From Balneolaceae bacterium (GTDB taxonomy: Bacteria > Bacteroidota > Rhodothermia > Balneolales > Balneolaceae): 12,731 bases of DNA. Each line of letters starts with the position of its first letter. The stretch's first letter is position 1. The DNA lies in assembly GCA_007129085.1 (NCBI GenBank), contig SKWF01000202.1, positions 1-12,731 on the forward strand. Direction: 5' to 3'. A program made the position numbers and the translations under genes. Below the pieces are notes generated by a model. It was not told the DNA's origin. It was given only the letters and a program-made list of their open reading frames with translations, and did no database searches. Below, one piece after another: positions 1 through 6,955 of the stretch.

Positions 1-1
1 A

Positions 2-2077
2 GCTACACTACGCTCATTTTTTGCAGTTTTTATAGTTTTTGGATTGACCTACTCCGCTGTTGCACAGCAGGGAATTCAGCCCGAAGATTATTACGAAACT
101 GTTTTCGTAAGCCAAACGGAAATTTCGCCAAACGGTGACCTGGTTGCATTCACAAAAACCATTATCGATGAAGAAAATAATGAACGGCATCGTGAAGTTT
201 GGATGCAGGAGATCAACAACGGACAGAAAGCAGGTGAGCCGTTTCGGTTTACAGATCCATCCGTTCAATCTTCGAACCCACAATGGTCACCTGATGGAGA
301 GCTTTTAAGTATTCAATCTCGCCGTGGCGATGACTCCAATACCGTCCGGTTTATCCGCGTAACGGCACCCGGCGGTGAAGCTTTTCAAATTGAAGGATTG
401 GACCGTTCTCCCGTATGGTCGCCTGACGGCGAAAAAATTGCGTTTGTACGCGAACCGATTACCGACGAAGAGAGTCCAGAACGAGAGGGATGGATCGCTC
501 CTGATGCCATCACCACAACGCTCGATTCCTCCCGGTTTGATGGACGCGTGATCACACAAATGAGATATTACCAAGATGGCCGTTCATCCATGCTTCCACA
601 CCCCGATGTTGTGGAAAAACGGCAGCTTCACATTATTTCAGCTGATGGTGGCGAGCCAGAGCAAATTACGGATCTTCCCTACAATGTCGGCCAAATTGAA
701 TGGTCGCGAGATGGAAACCGAATTTACTTTTCCGGTGATCCTGAAGAAGATGACGAGTACAATACCGATAATACACGAAATCTTTATGTAATTGACATGG
801 AAAGTGGTGAGTATAAACAACTGCTCGAGATGGAGGGATCGCAAAGTTCCCCAACAATCTCGCCAAACGGCCGATATATAACATTCACAAGCTCAAAAGA
901 GCGTGGTGCTCAAACGAATATTTACGTAGCACAATTAACCCGCTCCGGTGATATCCAGGATGAGCCGGTTAACGTAACCGAAGATTGGGATCTTAGCCCC
1001 GGTGGCCTGCACTGGACATCCAACAGCCGCGATATTCGCTTTTCAGCGGCAGTTACGGGGAACTCGCATCTGTTTGAAGTATCAAGAAGCGGTGGTGATG
1101 TTGAGCAGATAACTCATGGCGATCGACGATTGAGCTCAATTTCAACTACGGATAACGGCCGGCATCTGGCCTACACGGCTACCGACGCGGTTACTCCCGC
1201 AGAAGTTTTTATCTCGAGAGGTGACGGCAGCCGCGAAGTACAGTTGACAAACTTTAATGAAGAATGGTTATCCGAGCGAACCGTAAACCCCGCCGAACCG
1301 ATCTACTGGACCGTAGAAGACGGCACCGAAATTGAAGGCTGGGTAATCAAACCGGTAGGATATGAAGAGGGTGAAAGCTACCCGATGGTGTTGAAAATTC
1401 ACGGTGGCCCCCACTCTTATTATGGAAATACTTGGTTCCAGACGTTTCATGTGTTGTCAGCATCAGGTTTCTATGTATTCTATCCGAATCCGCGTGGTTC
1501 ATCTTCCTACGGACACGATTTTATGTACTCTACTCTTGAGCAGTGGGGAAAACTGGACGAAGAGGATTTCATGACGGGACTCGACGCCGTTTTTGAAAAG
1601 TATCCTGATGTAGACCCTGAACGGGTTGGCGTATCCGGCGGAAGTTATGGTGGATTTATGACCAACTGGTTAACCGCCCGTTTCCCGGATCGATTTGCCG
1701 CCGCTAATACAAGCAGAAGCATTTCAAACTGGAAAAGCTGGTACGGTTCTTCTGATGCTCAGGGCCTTACAGAATATGAATTTGGCGGATATCCATGGGA
1801 AGAGCGTGAGCGTTACCAAGACCTCTCCCCCATTAACTATGTAGAAAATGTAACCGCCCCTACGCTGATTGTTCATAGTGAAGAAGATTGGAGAACTCCA
1901 ATTACGGATGCAGAACAGTGGTACATGTCCCTGAAAAAGCTGGAGGTGCCGGTGGAATTTGTTCGGTATCCGCGATCTTCACACGGACTTTCCAGAACCG
2001 GTGAACCGTGGTTACTGGTGGATCGACTGGAGCGAATCCGCAGCTGGTTTGATTACTGGTTGATTGAAGAGCAATAA
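2..2077 (+). CDS. Secreted S9 family (prolyl oligopeptidase / acylaminoacyl-peptidase type) serine peptidase, 5' partial
   Basis: An exported serine peptidase that likely cleaves short peptides in the periplasm or outside the cell. The frame is open from base 2; the TTG at 44 is not the true start. Bases 2-70 encode a hydrophobic Sec signal peptide ending AVA-QQ, so only the first few codons are missing. Counting from the TTG at 44, the N-terminal half is a beta-propeller with WD40-like PD40 motifs (ISPNGDLVAF, WSPDGELL, WSPDGEKIAF, WSRDGNRIYF, ISPNGRYITF). The C-terminal half is an alpha/beta-hydrolase peptidase domain. The catalytic triad is visible: Ser534 in GGSYGG, Asp615 in EEDWRTP and His647 in SSHG, with family-typical spacing and the S9 context GGSYGGFMTNW. 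Length fits a full S9C-like enzyme. The gene ends 55 bp before its terminator and faces the next gene convergently. Exact substrate preference cannot be read from the sequence. Confidence 0.95.
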   Translation, partial: ATLRSFFAVFIVFGLTYSAVAQQGIQPEDYYETVFVSQTEISPNGDLVAFTKTIIDEENNERHREVWMQEINNGQKAGEPFRFTDPSVQSSNPQWSPDGELLSIQSRRGDDSNTVRFIRVTAPGGEAFQIEGLDRSPVWSPDGEKIAFVREPITDEESPEREGWIAPDAITTTLDSSRFDGRVITQMRYYQDGRSSMLPHPDVVEKRQLHIISADGGEPEQITDLPYNVGQIEWSRDGNRIYFSGDPEEDDEYNTDNTRNLYVIDMESGEYKQLLEMEGSQSSPTISPNGRYITFTSSKERGAQTNIYVAQLTRSGDIQDEPVNVTEDWDLSPGGLHWTSNSRDIRFSAAVTGNSHLFEVSRSGGDVEQITHGDRRLSSISTTDNGRHLAYTATDAVTPAEVFISRGDGSREVQLTNFNEEWLSERTVNPAEPIYWTVEDGTEIEGWVIKPVGYEEGESYPMVLKIHGGPHSYYGNTWFQTFHVLSASGFYVFYPNPRGSSSYGHDFMYSTLEQWGKLDEEDFMTGLDAVFEKYPDVDPERVGVSGGSYGGFMTNWLTARFPDRFAAANTSRSISNWKSWYGSSDAQGLTEYEFGGYPWEERERYQDLSPINYVENVTAPTLIVHSEEDWRTPITDAEQWYMSLKKLEVPVEFVRYPRSSHGLSRTGEPWLLVDRLERIRSWFDYWLIEEQ

Positions 2078-2115
2078 AAAAGACCCGCGAAGTCTTTTGA
2101 TACCTTCGCGGGTCT
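2076..2115 (-). terminator. Intrinsic terminator for the leftward integrase-like gene
   Basis: A perfect 12-bp stem pairs AGACCCGCGAAG (2081-2092) with CTTCGCGGGTCT (2104-2115) across an 11-nt loop. Six A's at 2076-2081 become a T-run after the stem on the minus strand, so it is oriented to stop transcription coming from the gene at 2171-2494. It overlaps the stop codon of the S9 gene. It could also help stop plus-strand transcripts, but no T-run follows on that strand. Confidence 0.75.
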
Positions 2116-2132
2116 ACTTCGATCTTGATAAC

Positions 2133-2167
2133 AACCTGTCAGGTATTAAAACCTGACGGGTTTTTTT
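2133..2167 (+). terminator. Intrinsic terminator of the S9 peptidase gene
   Basis: The stem pairs AACCTGTCAGGT (2133-2144) with ACCTGACGGGTT (2151-2162), 12 pairs including one T-G wobble, with a 6-nt loop ATTAAA. Seven T's follow at 2161-2167. This is a canonical plus-strand rho-independent terminator. Together with the hairpin at 2081-2115 it forms a back-to-back pair between two convergent genes. Confidence 0.85.
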
Positions 2168-2170
2168 GTT

Positions 2171-2494
2171 CTATGCCGTAATTCTAAAAGAACCCGGTGC
2201 CTGATTAAACTGCTCTGCTTGTGTATTGGCATTTGGCTTATGATCCAGAACTTTTTCGAACAGAAACCGGATGGATGATCTTGCCAAAAGAAGTTCATCA
2301 AACGATACCTGTTCTTCTTTTAGATTGGAGATAAAATAATCGAAATGCCATAACCTAATTTGTGACGAGTGAGAAATGGAAAGCTCATCTAAAAACCGGC
2401 GAACCCACCGTAACGTGGCCGCTTCCTTTTTGTAGGATGCGTTTTTCCGTCTGAATTCAGCTCTGAAATTGGATAAAATAAGTGATCTGTTCAT
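2171..2494 (-). CDS. Small protein with tyrosine-integrase N-terminal SAM-like domain only
   Basis: A 107-aa basic, largely helical protein. Its body resembles the SAM-like core-binding N-domain of XerC/XerD and integron-type tyrosine recombinases. The visible hallmarks are a first helix with YKKEAATLRWVRRFLDEL, matching the family pattern Y-x5-T-x-x-W-V-R-R-F, then a second segment ending ARSSIRFLFEKVL, matching the usual S-A-L-R-F-L-Y-x-x-V-L helix. No catalytic domain (R...HxxR...Y) follows: the frame stops after about 20 residues of polar tail, and no such domain is encoded nearby on either strand. I chose the ATG at 2494, preceded by AAAAAGAG. A TTG at 2524, preceded by AAGGA with 6-nt spacing, would add 10 residues and is a real alternative. 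It could be a remnant of a larger integrase or a stand-alone DNA-binding protein. The intact frame with its own terminator favours a functional small gene. Confidence 0.7.
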   Translation of the reverse strand: MNRSLILSNFRAEFRRKNASYKKEAATLRWVRRFLDELSISHSSQIRLWHFDYFISNLKEEQVSFDELLLARSSIRFLFEKVLDHKPNANTQAEQFNQAPGSFRITA

Positions 2495-2588
2495 AACTCT
2501 TTTTATTTGTATGAACCTTCTCAACTAAATTCCTTACACAAATTTTGAAAATAACCGGTAGATTGAGTCATTATCAGGTACTAAGAGA

Positions 2589-2789
2589 CTTTGAAAAACC
2601 TTTAATGGATACATTTCGACTTCACTCCACCCCGAAGGATCGGGACCGGAAAAACACCGGCTTCGTTTCGTTGCGCCTGTCTGCAGAAGCTTTAGCACAG
2701 GCAGGCTCAATGTGACGTTTAACGTCATACTGAGCGCAATGAGGAGCGGAGCAACGAATGTAGTCGAAGTATCTCTGTGTTTTTCAAAG
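2589..2789. repeat. About 200-bp imperfect palindromic intergenic element (MITE/REP-like)
   Basis: The ends carry an 11-bp perfect inverted repeat: CTTTGAAAAAC (2589-2599) and GTTTTTCAAAG (2779-2789). Nested inside are GATAC-at-TTCGACT (2608-2621) against AGTCGAAGTATC (2762-2773), and TTCGTTGC (2667-2674) against GCAACGAA (2751-2758). Within the element are a GCCTGT/ACAGGC pair and a short palindrome TGACGTT-T-AACGTCA (2713-2727). The whole can fold into a long branched hairpin. It fills most of the gap between the integrase-like gene and the GH16 gene and has no convincing reading frame. Its right half (GTCATACTGAGCGCAATGAG and following) resembles, from memory, dispersed intergenic repeats in Bacteroidota-like genomes. 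Other copies cannot be shown from this window. Confidence 0.65.
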
Positions 2790-2827
2790 CCTTCTTTCAA
2801 TATTTCTAACCAAATTGACTGAAAATT

Positions 2828-3658
2828 GTGAAACTTCCGAGTACGATTATTTCATTCTTTCTGCTTTTCACAATACCTACTATTATCGCAGATTTTTACC
2901 ACCATGAATCTTCTGAAGCTACAGACAGTTATACCTTGGTATGGAGTGAAGAATTTGACAGTGATACGCTGAATACCGATATATGGATTCCGTGGGAAGG
3001 CGGCGCCTATAATAACGAACAGCAGTGTTATACCTCCAGGGAAAAAAATCTCTTCATCGAAGACGGTAAGCTTCACATACGGGCTTTAGATGAACAGTAC
3101 GAATGTGGCAATTCAGGTATCAAACCGTATACATCCGCCCGTATTTCTACCGATAGTACCGCAGTGGGCTGGGAACATGGAAGATTTGAGGCGAGGATAC
3201 AAATGCCGATGGGTACCGGGTTTTGGCCCGCATTCTGGATGATGCCTATGCGTGAAATAGGTTGGCCGAAAGGTGGTGAAATTGACATAATGGAATATCG
3301 GGGCGATCAGCCTACGGTTACCCACGCTGCGGCTCACTACTGGCGAGAAAACTGCACCGATGCAACCCGACAGTGCCTCAACAGTGAAGTCAGCACGTTT
3401 GATACCGGAGAAAATCTTTCAGATGAATTCCACATTTACACCCTTGAATGGACCGCTGATGAAATGCGATGGTATTTTAATGATGAAAGGATCCAAACCG
3501 TTTCGATCAATGACCTGCCCTCCGATTATGATCCCTTTACCGGCCCGTTTCACATCATTCTAAACCTTGCCGTTGGCGGTGACTTTCTGCCAAACCCGGA
3601 TCAATCCACCCCATTTCCGGCAACAATGAAGGTTGATTATGTGAGGGTATATCAGTGA
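2828..3658 (+). CDS. Secreted GH16 beta-glucanase (laminarinase-type endo-1,3-beta-glucanase)
   Basis: A 276-aa single-domain glycoside hydrolase family 16 enzyme that likely cleaves beta-1,3- or mixed-linkage glucans (laminarin, lichenin) outside the cytoplasm. It starts at GTG 2828 with no clear Shine-Dalgarno. Residues 1-21 form a hydrophobic signal peptide. The GH16 domain covers about residues 36-276: VWSEEFDSDTLNTDIW near the start, GRFEARIQMP, GFWPAFWMMP, the catalytic signature GEIDIMEY (nucleophile Glu151, Asp153, acid/base Glu156), FHIYTLEWT, and the terminal strand MKVDYVRVYQ. All three catalytic acids are present. There are exactly four cysteines (67, 93, 176, 183), all in the exported part, so two disulfides are possible. 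No carbohydrate-binding module or sorting domain is attached. It stands alone, with no SusC/SusD beside it. Laminarinase is the best fit; agarase or carrageenase activity is less likely. Confidence 0.93.
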   Translation: MKLPSTIISFFLLFTIPTIIADFYHHESSEATDSYTLVWSEEFDSDTLNTDIWIPWEGGAYNNEQQCYTSREKNLFIEDGKLHIRALDEQYECGNSGIKPYTSARISTDSTAVGWEHGRFEARIQMPMGTGFWPAFWMMPMREIGWPKGGEIDIMEYRGDQPTVTHAAAHYWRENCTDATRQCLNSEVSTFDTGENLSDEFHIYTLEWTADEMRWYFNDERIQTVSINDLPSDYDPFTGPFHIILNLAVGGDFLPNPDQSTPFPATMKVDYVRVYQ

Positions 3659-3691
3659 CAATTCATAAAGTCTAAAATTTCAACTTTCAAT

Positions 3692-3712
3692 ATCTGAAAT
3701 ATCAATTCAGAT
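3692..3712. terminator. Weak candidate bidirectional terminator hairpin
   Basis: ATCTGAA (3692-3698) and TTCAGAT (3706-3712) form a 7-bp A/T-rich stem with a 7-nt loop in the 54-bp gap between two convergent genes. There is no real T-run on either side, so function is uncertain; position is the main argument. Confidence 0.3.
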
Positions 3713-3985
3713 TTAACGTCTTTTCGTTAATAACCCAATAACGGTAACAAAAATAATAGATCCAATTATAGACCAGATGATTGGAAATTGATTTCCCCCA
3801 ACAGTGACATTAAATAGTTCAGGGAGTCCCAATTCGCCACTTAGCCATGACCCCAAAAGTGCCCCAATAAATCCTACCGCAATGGAGACGACACATCCTC
3901 CCCGTGAATACCCGGCAATAGATTGACCAATGGAGCCGCAAATTCCGGCGATAAAAAGTAACAGGAAAAATTCAAGAATGGTCAT
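3713..3985 (-). CDS. GlsB/YeaQ/YmgE family small membrane protein (transglycosylase-associated family)
   Basis: A 90-aa inner-membrane protein of the family historically named transglycosylase-associated. Family members are linked to stress response, but the molecular function is unknown. Three hydrophobic helices are visible at about residues 3-22, 30-50 and 67-86. Family features include glycine-rich helices with small-residue packing (IAGICGSIGQSIAGYSRGG, VGFIGALLGSWL), a G-N-x-F-P-I-I-W entry to the last helix, and a basic KRR end. The ATG at 3985 has no obvious Shine-Dalgarno. It lies 102 bp downstream of the gamma-glutamyltransferase gene on the same strand, but the strong terminator at 4030-4066 separates them, so it probably has its own promoter in the short region before its start. 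Confidence 0.88.
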   Translation of the reverse strand: MTILEFFLLLFIAGICGSIGQSIAGYSRGGCVVSIAVGFIGALLGSWLSGELGLPELFNVTVGGNQFPIIWSIIGSIIFVTVIGLLTKRR

Positions 3986-4029
3986 ATTAGTAGTGTTTTC
4001 GTAAAGGTTAATTGTTTAGTAAAGCTTAT

Positions 4030-4066
4030 AAAAAGACACGCGAAGTTTTGGAAACTTCGCGTGTCT
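4030..4066 (-). terminator. Intrinsic terminator of the gamma-glutamyltransferase gene
   Basis: A perfect 15-bp stem pairs AGACACGCGAAGTTT (4034-4048) with AAACTTCGCGTGTCT (4052-4066) around a TGG loop. On the minus strand it is followed by TTTTTAT (from 4028-4034), 22 bp after the gene's stop. The inner stem is almost the same as that of the hairpin at 2081-2115. Confidence 0.85.
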
Positions 4067-4087
4067 GCTTAAAGTCGAATGATACCG

Positions 4088-5914
4088 TTAATCTCCCATT
4101 ACAACGCCTTCGCGCCGTGGATCAGCACCACCAAAATATCCGCCTTCAATTCTTTGTATCGCCTGGATTCCACTCGTCAAGTCTCGTTCATCAATTTCGT
4201 GCCCCATCGCTTCGAGTGACTCAATGATTTCTGCCGTAAACCGATCCTGTTCCAGGATGGATGGGCCGTTATAATTCACAAAGTTTGGCAGATCTATCGC
4301 TTCCTGTGCATTCAAACCAAAACCGTGCATCCCGATGATAGCTTTGGCTGTATAATGGATAATACCTGCACCGCCGGGAGATCCCACGCTCGATACAAAC
4401 TCCCCGGTTTCGGCATCTAAAACCAATGATGGGCTCATACTTGATCTCGGCCGTTTATTTCCTTCAACTCTGTTAGCCATCGGATTCCCATCCAAATCTT
4501 CGGGAATGCGGGCGAAATCGGTCAGCTCGTTATTCAGGTGAAAGCCGCCTTTCAGACCGGTTCCTCCATCACTCATAATTCTGCTTCCGAAACCCTGCTC
4601 GATGGTTGTTGTCATCGAAACGGCATTACCATCCCGATCTACAATACTGATGTGGCTAGTACCCATCTCCGGCTGTTCGGGCTGAATTCCAAATGCAGAA
4701 CTTAAACTGCCAGGATTCCCGGGTTCTGCGCTTTCCATCGCGCGATCTTCAATCAAGCTGGCCCGCTTCTGCAGATAGTCAGGGGCAAGAAGGCTGTGCC
4801 AGCTTCCAGCGGGCGGATCAACAAAATCGGCATCGCCAATATATTTTGCGCGATCGGCATAGGCTAATTTCGACGCCTCAAGATACTGATGTAACCAATC
4901 GGCCGTGGGGATGGAGTCCTGTAAAACTTCAGATGGTGCTTCCAAATGGTCCATAATGCCGAGAATCTGCATAACGGCAATATGGCCGGATGATGGCGGG
5001 GCTATTCCGCAAATTTCGTACGACCGCCAGTCGTTACACATCGGATCTACTTTAAAATCGAGTTCTGCATACGCCAAAACATCTTCAACTTCCATCAAAC
5101 CGGGACGCTCGTGCGATTGAACACGATCAACAATATCACCGGCAACGGTTTCATTGTAAAAAGCCGAAGGGCCTTGGGCGGCAACATTTCTGAGAATTTC
5201 TGCCAACGCCGGATTTTGCAGCGTATGCCCAACCGGAAGCGCCTCGCCTTCATCATCGTAATAAAGCTCTCGTGCAATCGAATCTTTGCGAAGAGTTTGG
5301 TCAGCATCCAGCAATCCCTGTAGTCTTGGGCTGATGTTAAATCCATCCTCCGCAAGTGTGATCGCCGGACCAAAAAGCTCTTCCCACTCTAAATTTCCAT
5401 GTTCTGCATGGGCTTCAGCGAGCATAGCGATTGTACCCGGCACCCCAACAGAAAGTCCACTTCGCACGGCATCAGAAAAGGAGTACGGCTCTCCATTTTC
5501 ATCCATAAACAGATTTTCATCGGCTGCAGAAGGAGCCTTTTCCCGGCCGTTAAAGGCGTGAACTTCATCACCGTCAAATGTGAGTAAAAAAGCTCCCCCA
5601 CCGATTCCACTCGATTGTGGCTCAACCAGGGTTAATACCATCTGTACCGCAACAGCTGCATCCACTGCAGAACCACCCGCCTGCAAAATTTGGTAGCCGG
5701 CATCTGTGGCTAATGGATTGGCAGCAGCAACTGCAAATTCAGAGGTTTCCCAGCCCGGTTTAGGGGTATATCCCGTTGACATTTCGGGCTGATCCGGAAC
5801 CGTATAATTAATACCGGATTCAGGTTCCGGTTGAGGCTGAGCACAGCCATTCAGTAAAAATAGTACCGCAACTGCTGCTGCAATTGCTGTTAATCGGGTC
5901 GTAAAATTGTACAT
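4088..5914 (-). CDS. ggt: Gamma-glutamyltransferase (glutathione hydrolase), lipoprotein
   Basis: A 608-aa Ntn-hydrolase that transfers or hydrolyses the gamma-glutamyl group of glutathione and related peptides outside the cytoplasm. Residues 1-23 are a lipoprotein signal with lipobox LNGC (Cys24 acylated), followed by a proline-rich linker (QPQPEPESG), so it is membrane-tethered. The large-subunit part holds SGIGGGAFLL and FNGREKAP, the latter carrying the conserved glutamate-binding arginine. Autoprocessing is expected before Thr419 in MGTSHISIVD, the catalytic N-terminal nucleophile of the small subunit. Later family motifs are present: NNELTDF, RPRSSMSPS with Ser491/Ser492, GSPGG at 511-515 and a C-terminal GGYFGGADPRREG. 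Length and motif order match a complete enzyme. The deacetylase gene lies 99 bp upstream on the same strand, so cotranscription is possible; no clear Shine-Dalgarno precedes the ATG at 5914. Confidence 0.96.
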   Translation of the reverse strand: MYNFTTRLTAIAAAVAVLFLLNGCAQPQPEPESGINYTVPDQPEMSTGYTPKPGWETSEFAVAAANPLATDAGYQILQAGGSAVDAAVAVQMVLTLVEPQSSGIGGGAFLLTFDGDEVHAFNGREKAPSAADENLFMDENGEPYSFSDAVRSGLSVGVPGTIAMLAEAHAEHGNLEWEELFGPAITLAEDGFNISPRLQGLLDADQTLRKDSIARELYYDDEGEALPVGHTLQNPALAEILRNVAAQGPSAFYNETVAGDIVDRVQSHERPGLMEVEDVLAYAELDFKVDPMCNDWRSYEICGIAPPSSGHIAVMQILGIMDHLEAPSEVLQDSIPTADWLHQYLEASKLAYADRAKYIGDADFVDPPAGSWHSLLAPDYLQKRASLIEDRAMESAEPGNPGSLSSAFGIQPEQPEMGTSHISIVDRDGNAVSMTTTIEQGFGSRIMSDGGTGLKGGFHLNNELTDFARIPEDLDGNPMANRVEGNKRPRSSMSPSLVLDAETGEFVSSVGSPGGAGIIHYTAKAIIGMHGFGLNAQEAIDLPNFVNYNGPSILEQDRFTAEIIESLEAMGHEIDERDLTSGIQAIQRIEGGYFGGADPRREGVVMGD

Positions 5915-6013
5915 GAGAATCTTTCGGTTTAAATATAGTTGGCAAATGTTAATCTGTTATAATCGCTAGATGCAACTCCCTAAGATGAAATTTATATCCA
6001 GCTTTTACAAGTC

Positions 6014-6823
6014 TCAGTAAAGGGCTCGCTCAGATAGTGTTACGAATGAGAATCCGGCCTTAATGAGCTCAGGTATCGCTTTTTCCACCCCTTCATAGGT
6101 ACTTGATTCGGGTTGATTCATATGTAAAAGTATGATATCACCCGAATCTGCCGATAGCAGTTTTTGCTTAACATCATGGGACGAAAAATCGGCTCCACCA
6201 TCTCCATCAATGGTATAACCGGCGACGACATGATCCATATCTTCTGACAACGCTGTACAGACTTCATCATAAAAAGCTGTACCAGATCGATAAAATTTTG
6301 TTTCCGCCGCGGTGACTTCTTTAATGTATTCGGAATTACGATAAATCTCTTCAAATGCCTCATCAAAATTTTTAGTGCCTTCTATATCAAGGGCTGACTT
6401 CCCGGTTAATGAACAAGGGCGATGATTCAACCCGTGATTAGCAATTTCGAACAGTGGATCTGCCGCTAAATCAGCAGCGACTTGTGTGTGATTCTGCAGC
6501 CATACTCCACTCAAAAATAGTGTGGCCGGTATCTCATTTTTCTGCAAAAAATGGATTAGATCTTCATCATATTCTCCCGAACAGGCATCGAGTGTTAGCG
6601 CAATTTCTTGCCCGTCATTTTTAAATCGAGTTCGAACACCTTCAACATTTTGCCCCCACTCTTCCGGCGTTCTGTTTTCATATTTTTCTCTCAATTCCTC
6701 TCTCACAGTATCATTTACCGATATTTCATTCGGAGTAAAGAATTCATTTTCAACAGGCTGTTGAATGAAAACGAGAACAAACAGCAGTAACAAAAGCCAT
6801 AGATTGTTATTCAAATAGATCAT
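6014..6823 (-). CDS. NodB-fold polysaccharide deacetylase-like protein (CE4-related) with DAC-type motif 1
   Basis: A 269-aa exported or membrane-anchored protein with a NodB-like domain, a family that removes acetyl groups from polymers such as peptidoglycan or chitin. Residues 8-20 form one strongly hydrophobic signal or anchor segment. After a charged spacer (about 30-70) the domain covers about 71-269. Motif 1 is LTLDAC (Asp79, Ala80, Cys81) instead of the usual TFDDG: one of the two acidic residues is replaced. Motif 2 is NHGLNH with His130 and His134, the metal-ligand pair. The motif 3 equivalent is FYRSGTAFYDE, and the last motif is ILLHMN with His234. The ATG at 6823 faces the divergent pullulanase gene. 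It sits upstream of ggt in the same direction. Substrate is unknown; the altered motif raises the chance of a non-classical metal site or a different hydrolase reaction. Confidence 0.85.
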   Translation of the reverse strand: MIYLNNNLWLLLLLFVLVFIQQPVENEFFTPNEISVNDTVREELREKYENRTPEEWGQNVEGVRTRFKNDGQEIALTLDACSGEYDEDLIHFLQKNEIPATLFLSGVWLQNHTQVAADLAADPLFEIANHGLNHRPCSLTGKSALDIEGTKNFDEAFEEIYRNSEYIKEVTAAETKFYRSGTAFYDEVCTALSEDMDHVVAGYTIDGDGGADFSSHDVKQKLLSADSGDIILLHMNQPESSTYEGVEKAIPELIKAGFSFVTLSERALY

Positions 6824-6955
6824 AGTTTTATAAAAGTACGAATTTAAAACAGAGTTTATGGCATGGATCTCACCCTGAAATGGGGTTGGCTGATAATTTG
6901 ATCCTGCATAAAAGTTGGCCTCACGTTTTCCCTCAAAACCGGAATATACCTGACT
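6824..6955. promoter_or_regulatory. Divergent intergenic region (deacetylase / pullulanase promoters)
   Basis: A 132-bp gap between two genes that point away from each other must hold at least the proximal promoter elements for both. No clean Bacteroidota-type promoter (TTTG and TAnnTTTG) was found; GATAATTTGATC around 6889-6904 is the nearest -7-like string for the rightward gene but is one base off in spacing. No AAGCG-type operator like those before susC is present here. The regulatory role rests on position only. Confidence 0.4.

Noticed and set aside
44..70. TTG at 44 as start of the S9 peptidase
   Set aside because: The frame is open upstream to base 2 and encodes the hydrophobic core of a signal peptide. 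Starting at 44 would cut the signal away, so the real start is left of the window.
2534..2800. 88-aa leftward frame in the gap before GH16
   Set aside because: It lies inside the palindromic element, has no recognisable domain or ribosome site, and its composition follows the repeat arms.
5915..6013. Promoter for ggt in the 99-bp gap after the deacetylase gene
   Set aside because: AACATTTG and TATATTTA on the minus strand look partly promoter-like but miss consensus bases and spacing. Cotranscription from the deacetylase gene is equally possible.
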